A DNA stretch of 64,000 bases, from NCBI GenBank assembly GCA_019022495.1, contig JAFEKR010000009.1, positions 248,001 to 312,000 on the forward strand, given 5' to 3'. The stretch's first letter is position 1, and every line of letters starts with the position of its first letter. Below are positions 61,013-64,000 of this stretch, in pieces. Position numbers and translations under genes: made by a program. A model generated the notes under the pieces. It had not been told where the DNA came from. It saw only the letters and a list, made by a program, of their open reading frames with translations, and ran no database searches. The stretch is from Epichloe hybrida (Eukaryota > Ascomycota > Sordariomycetes > Hypocreales > Clavicipitaceae).

Positions 61013-61505
61013 TCATTGCTTGCCGCCGCCACCACAACAACCGCCTCCACCGAGTGTGCCTTGCCCGGCGACTTTGATACTATCGTTATCTCCTCTTTCT
61101 GTGTGCTCGTGAATGCGCAGCTCTAGTAGTATTGTTAGTCAGTGGTTCCAGCTGAAGTGAGGTTACTCGCAAAGACATGTCCATATTCAAACATACGATA
61201 CATGTTTTCCTCCCCATCCATCCTCTTCCCCTGTACAACATTCGCTTTTAAGAAATTAGCGACCTCCTGTGCACGTTGTATAGCGTCTTGAACCATTGGC
61301 TCGCTGGAGCTCATGTTGGCTTTTTGCCCAAACTCGTGTCGAATCTGTTGTTGAGCGGCAGCTAGTACGGGGGCATCGCCTGGCTGGTGTTAGAATGCGA
61401 ACACGAGTTGTTGCGGCATCTTGTGGAAACAATGAACCCTCAAATACTACCTTGAAAGGCAATGCGGGCTGCGCGCAACAAATTTCTATATGCTGCCAAA
61501 GCCAT
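61013..61505 (-). CDS. mzm1: Mitochondrial LYR-motif protein MZM1, complex III assembly factor
   Basis: Three exons on the minus strand (61451-61505, 61197-61379, 61013-61122), GT-AG introns in phase 1, 115 residues. No single open frame shows it. The N-terminus M-A-L-A-A-Y-R-N-L-L-R carries the tripeptide of the LYR family (here A-Y-R). E-F-G-Q-K and the central Q-E-V-A-N-F-L-K follow, as in MZM1/LYRM7. The C-terminus is rich in Gly with a Cys-Cys pair. MZM1 is a matrix protein that holds the Rieske iron-sulfur subunit before its insertion into the cytochrome bc1 complex. The gene is divergent from ZUO1 and shares its promoter. Confidence 0.88.
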
Positions 61506-61821
61506 TGTCGCGTGCGTGAGGGCAGATCTAACGATTGGTGACTGAGAAACAAATTTCGGCGCAAAGCTAGGCACATTGCCTTACGGACTACATGCGACGG
61601 AGTGCAGGTTTAACCGTCCCCCGTCGTCATGTCAGCCAATCCCTAAAACCCCGCCAATCATCTTCTCGGTATGGCGATTTAGCGCTTCCGTTCAGAGAGT
61701 TGACCCCACCAAGATTTTTGGGGGGGGGGGAAAAAAAAAAAAGTTCGAATCAAGCAATCTGCTTCCACCTGTGTTTGTTCACCATCTTCGTGCTTGCCGT
61801 TCATCGAGTATCACCATCGAA
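61506..61821. promoter_or_regulatory. Bidirectional promoter of MZM1 and ZUO1
   Basis: 316 bp between the start codons. It contains a G11 run followed directly by A12 (61720-61742), about 80 bp upstream of the ZUO1 ATG. Such an A-tract can exclude nucleosomes. Confidence 0.6.
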
Positions 61822-63259
61822 ATGGCTACCATCACGCACTTTGCAGAGCTTCCTCTGCCCATTCTTCCCGATGGCTGGAGTGCTGAGAAGGACTTCAAGG
61901 CTGTTGGAAAGCTCTCTGGCGCCGTGCAGCGCAGCATTGAGCCTGTTGGTCCTCACTTCTTGGCCCACGCCCGCCGTGCTCGCCACAAGCGCACCTTCTC
62001 CGAGGATGACCGTATCCAGGCGCAGGAGAGTGCCAAGAAAGTTGAGGATGCAGATGAGAGCGACGAGAGCGAAGCTGAGGATCCCATGATGCTTCAGCGC
62101 GAGGCCAAGGACTGGAAGGTAAGCGTCTGCCCGCCATATTCGCTCCGCCTCTGCACATGCAAGATTCACTTGGAATGCCGTGGAACTGACCTCTGTGTTT
62201 CTCATTGCTGCTGCATAGACCCAAGACCACTACAAGATTCTCGGAATCTCCAAGTACCGCTGGAAAGCCACGGAGGACCAGATCAAGAAGGCCCACCGCA
62301 AGAAGGTCCTCAAGCATCACCCCGACAAGAAGGCTGCTCAGGGTCGCACTGAAGATGACCAGTTCTTCAAGTGTATTCAGAAGGCGACTGATGTTCTTCT
62401 TGATCCCGTCAAACGTCGCCAGTACGACTCGGTCGATGAGGACGCCGATGTCGAGCCCCCAACCAAGAAGCAGCTCCAGAAGGGTGACTACTACAAGCTC
62501 TGGAGCAAGGTGTTCAAGTCAGAGGCGCGTTTCTCCAAGAACCATCCTGTCCCCTCATTCGGGAGTGCCGATGCTACCAAAGAACAGGTCGAGGATTTCT
62601 ACAACTTCTGGTACAACTTTGATAGTTGGCGTAGCTTCGAGTACCTTGACGAGGATGTCCCAGACGACAATGAGAACCGTGATCAGAAGCGCCATGTTGA
62701 GAGAAAGAACACCAATGCCCGCAGGAAGAAGAAGGCCGAGGACAACGCCCGCCTCCGCAAGCTGCTGGATGAAGCGTCCGCTGGCGATGAGCGTATCAAG
62801 CGTTTCCGACAAGAGGCCAATGCCTCCAAGAACAAGAAGCGTCTGGAAAAGGAGGCTGCCGAAAAGAAGGCTGCCGAAGAAGCGCAGGCTAAAAAAGAGG
62901 CTGAGCAAAAGGCCAAGGCCGAGGCCGAGGCCAGCTTGAAAGCTGACCGTGAGTCGGCAAAGAAGGCCAAGGAGGCCGCCAAGAACGCCGTCAAGAAGAA
63001 CAAGCGTGTGCTCAAGGGGTCTGTCAAGGATGCCAACTACTTTGCTCCTGGCGAGGCTTCTGCTGCGCAGATTGACGCCGCGTTGGGAGATGTCGAACTC
63101 ATTCAGGGCAAGATTGATCCCGATGAGATTGCGGCTCTAGCTGGTAAGCTTAACGGTCTCACCGTTGCCGAGAAGATCAAATCCGTCTGGGCCGACGAGG
63201 TGAAGAGATTGGTCGATACTGGCAAGCTCAAGCACGACGAGGTTAGAACCCTGGCATAG
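61822..63259 (+). CDS. zuo1: Zuotin, ribosome-associated J-protein
   Basis: Exons 61822-62118 and 62219-63259; the intron starts GTAAGC and ends GCATAG. The product is 445 residues. The J domain is about residues 100-175 with H-P-D at 133-135 and begins exactly at exon 2. The zuotin homology region follows (K-S-E-A-R-F-S and F-Y-N-F-W-Y-N-F-D-S-W-R-S-F). A long charged Lys/Glu/Ala-rich helix (about 270-370) comes next, which binds the ribosome. The end (K-L-N-G-L-T-V-A-E-K-I) belongs to the C-terminal helical bundle region. Zuotin with the Hsp70-like Ssz1 forms the ribosome-associated complex that stimulates Ssb at the tunnel exit. The SANT-type domains of the animal homologue are absent, as in other fungi. 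There are no anomalies. Confidence 0.95.
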
Positions 63260-63799
63260 ACTACGTTGTGTGTGGCCATCTCTCGTGTGGTCGAACGTGT
63301 TCAAAAGGAGGGCGAAATGGTTGAAGTGATATGATTATCCAAGATTTAATTCTACATAGATGACACGGGAAACCATAGGAGAGAGCGCACAATCATGACT
63401 GGATGTACTCCAAATAACGACCCTTGCGCTCGGAGGGAGATATTTGTTGACTTTAAAGCTTTCCATCGCAAGATTGTTTCCGTGGTGTAATGAACGCCGT
63501 CCGTGTCTCAACGCTGGCCATATTACCAATCGCCGTCAAAATTCGGTAGTCACGCGAGTTGGGCTGCCTTGAATCTATGCGCAGAGTCACGGAGCCAGAC
63601 TTCTTAAAAACAAGCAGCGTCGCACGCCCAATGCCCTAATGAAAGGGGCAGCCCAGATACCGCAACTATTGAGATGATCCCGAAGGAAGTCCCTAAAGGA
63701 GCAGACAAAAAAGCAAAGAACCTTTGAGGAACCTAAAAGAAAAAACAGGAACAAGTTGTGTGTGGATGAGGTAGACGAATCATCGGACTGAGCTACGGG
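63260..63799. other. Interval downstream of ZUO1
   Basis: It contains the presumed 3' untranslated region of ZUO1. I see no gene. The short minus-strand frame at 63335-63529 has no recognisable feature. Confidence 0.5.
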
Positions 63800-63883
63800 C
63801 TAATAAGCATTCATGTAGTCAGCCCGAGACCTGCGTCGAAACAAGATGATGAACTCGTCAACCGACATTGCTTTTTCAGGTCC
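63800..63883 (-). CDS. Possible terminal exon of a minus-strand gene continuing beyond the window
   Basis: A frame of 28 codons ends TAG at 63800-63802, is preceded by CAG that could be a splice acceptor (63884-63886), and encodes a basic, hydrophobic tail ending R-R-S-R-A-D-Y-M-N-A-Y. I do not recognise the protein, and the upstream branch site is not convincing. Confidence 0.2.
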   Translation of the reverse strand, partial: GPEKAMSVDEFIILFRRRSRADYMNAY

Positions 63884-64000
63884 CTGGTACTAGAGCCCCC
63901 ATTCTTTTCCGGCACAAGCTGCGCGCCACCGAGGCAACTTTCTTATGTATGCAAGATCTCGCCGTAACTCATATCAACGTGCGATTCACACACAACTTGG

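Noticed and set aside
61256..61576. 106-codon minus-strand open frame over MZM1
   Set aside because: It is in a different frame and ignores both introns; the three-exon model gives the recognisable LYR protein.
62205..62939. 244-codon open frame over ZUO1
   Set aside because: Alternate-frame shadow, Arg/Ser-rich, of the zuotin coding exon.

Overview
The window is nuclear DNA of a filamentous ascomycete (Pezizomycotina; the gene set would fit Sordariomycetes, perhaps Hypocreales, but I cannot fix the species). It has two compartments. Positions 1 to about 51,258 are extremely AT-rich, poor in CpA, TpG and CpG and rich in TpA, and contain no intact gene. This is what repeat-induced point mutation (RIP) leaves behind. 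Transposon reading frames are still legible but are cut by TAA/TAG where Gln or Trp is expected, and the catalytic Asp of polymerase motifs is often read as Asn. From about 51,259 to 64,000 the composition is balanced and the sequence carries ordinary intron-containing genes. || AT-rich compartment: a stack of nested mobile elements. (a) A Gypsy family with 270-bp LTRs: a plus-strand 5' fragment (1-1,695), a full-length minus-strand copy (8,458-22,793) split by a Tad-like LINE (10,204-16,777), and a plus-strand 3' half (22,794-27,141). (b) A Copia family with 282-288-bp LTRs: 1,696-8,457, a gag fragment in 27,142-30,195, and a short non-autonomous copy with both LTRs and a 5-bp target duplication (33,438-35,775). 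(c) A second Gypsy on the minus strand (about 31,191-40,393). (d) A Copia-type gag/protease piece on the minus strand (42,100-44,485). (e) A 5'-truncated minus-strand LINE (47,752-51,258). (f) Five copies of a non-coding, hAT-like fold-back element (CAGAGYATTG ends, 8-bp target duplications in three copies, pentanucleotide arrays at the tips, long inverted arms, tandem-repeat cores). This is the most unusual item in the window. (g) Two miniature inverted-repeat elements, one of which is proven mobile by an empty site in a paralogous LINE. || Gene compartment: a FunK1-type kinase gene at the border; a band of transposon scraps; an intron-containing tRNA-Pro(AGG); a decayed FunK1 relic; a bli-3-like flavin-binding split-barrel protein; ERG6 sterol 24-C-methyltransferase with an apparent one-base frameshift near its 3' end; the splicing factor SLT11; the complex III assembly factor MZM1; and the ribosome-associated J-protein zuotin. 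ERG6/SLT11 and MZM1/ZUO1 are divergent pairs sharing promoters. The last five are unrelated housekeeping functions (sterol synthesis, splicing, respiration, translation), not a cluster. A possible terminal exon of one more minus-strand gene lies at the right edge.
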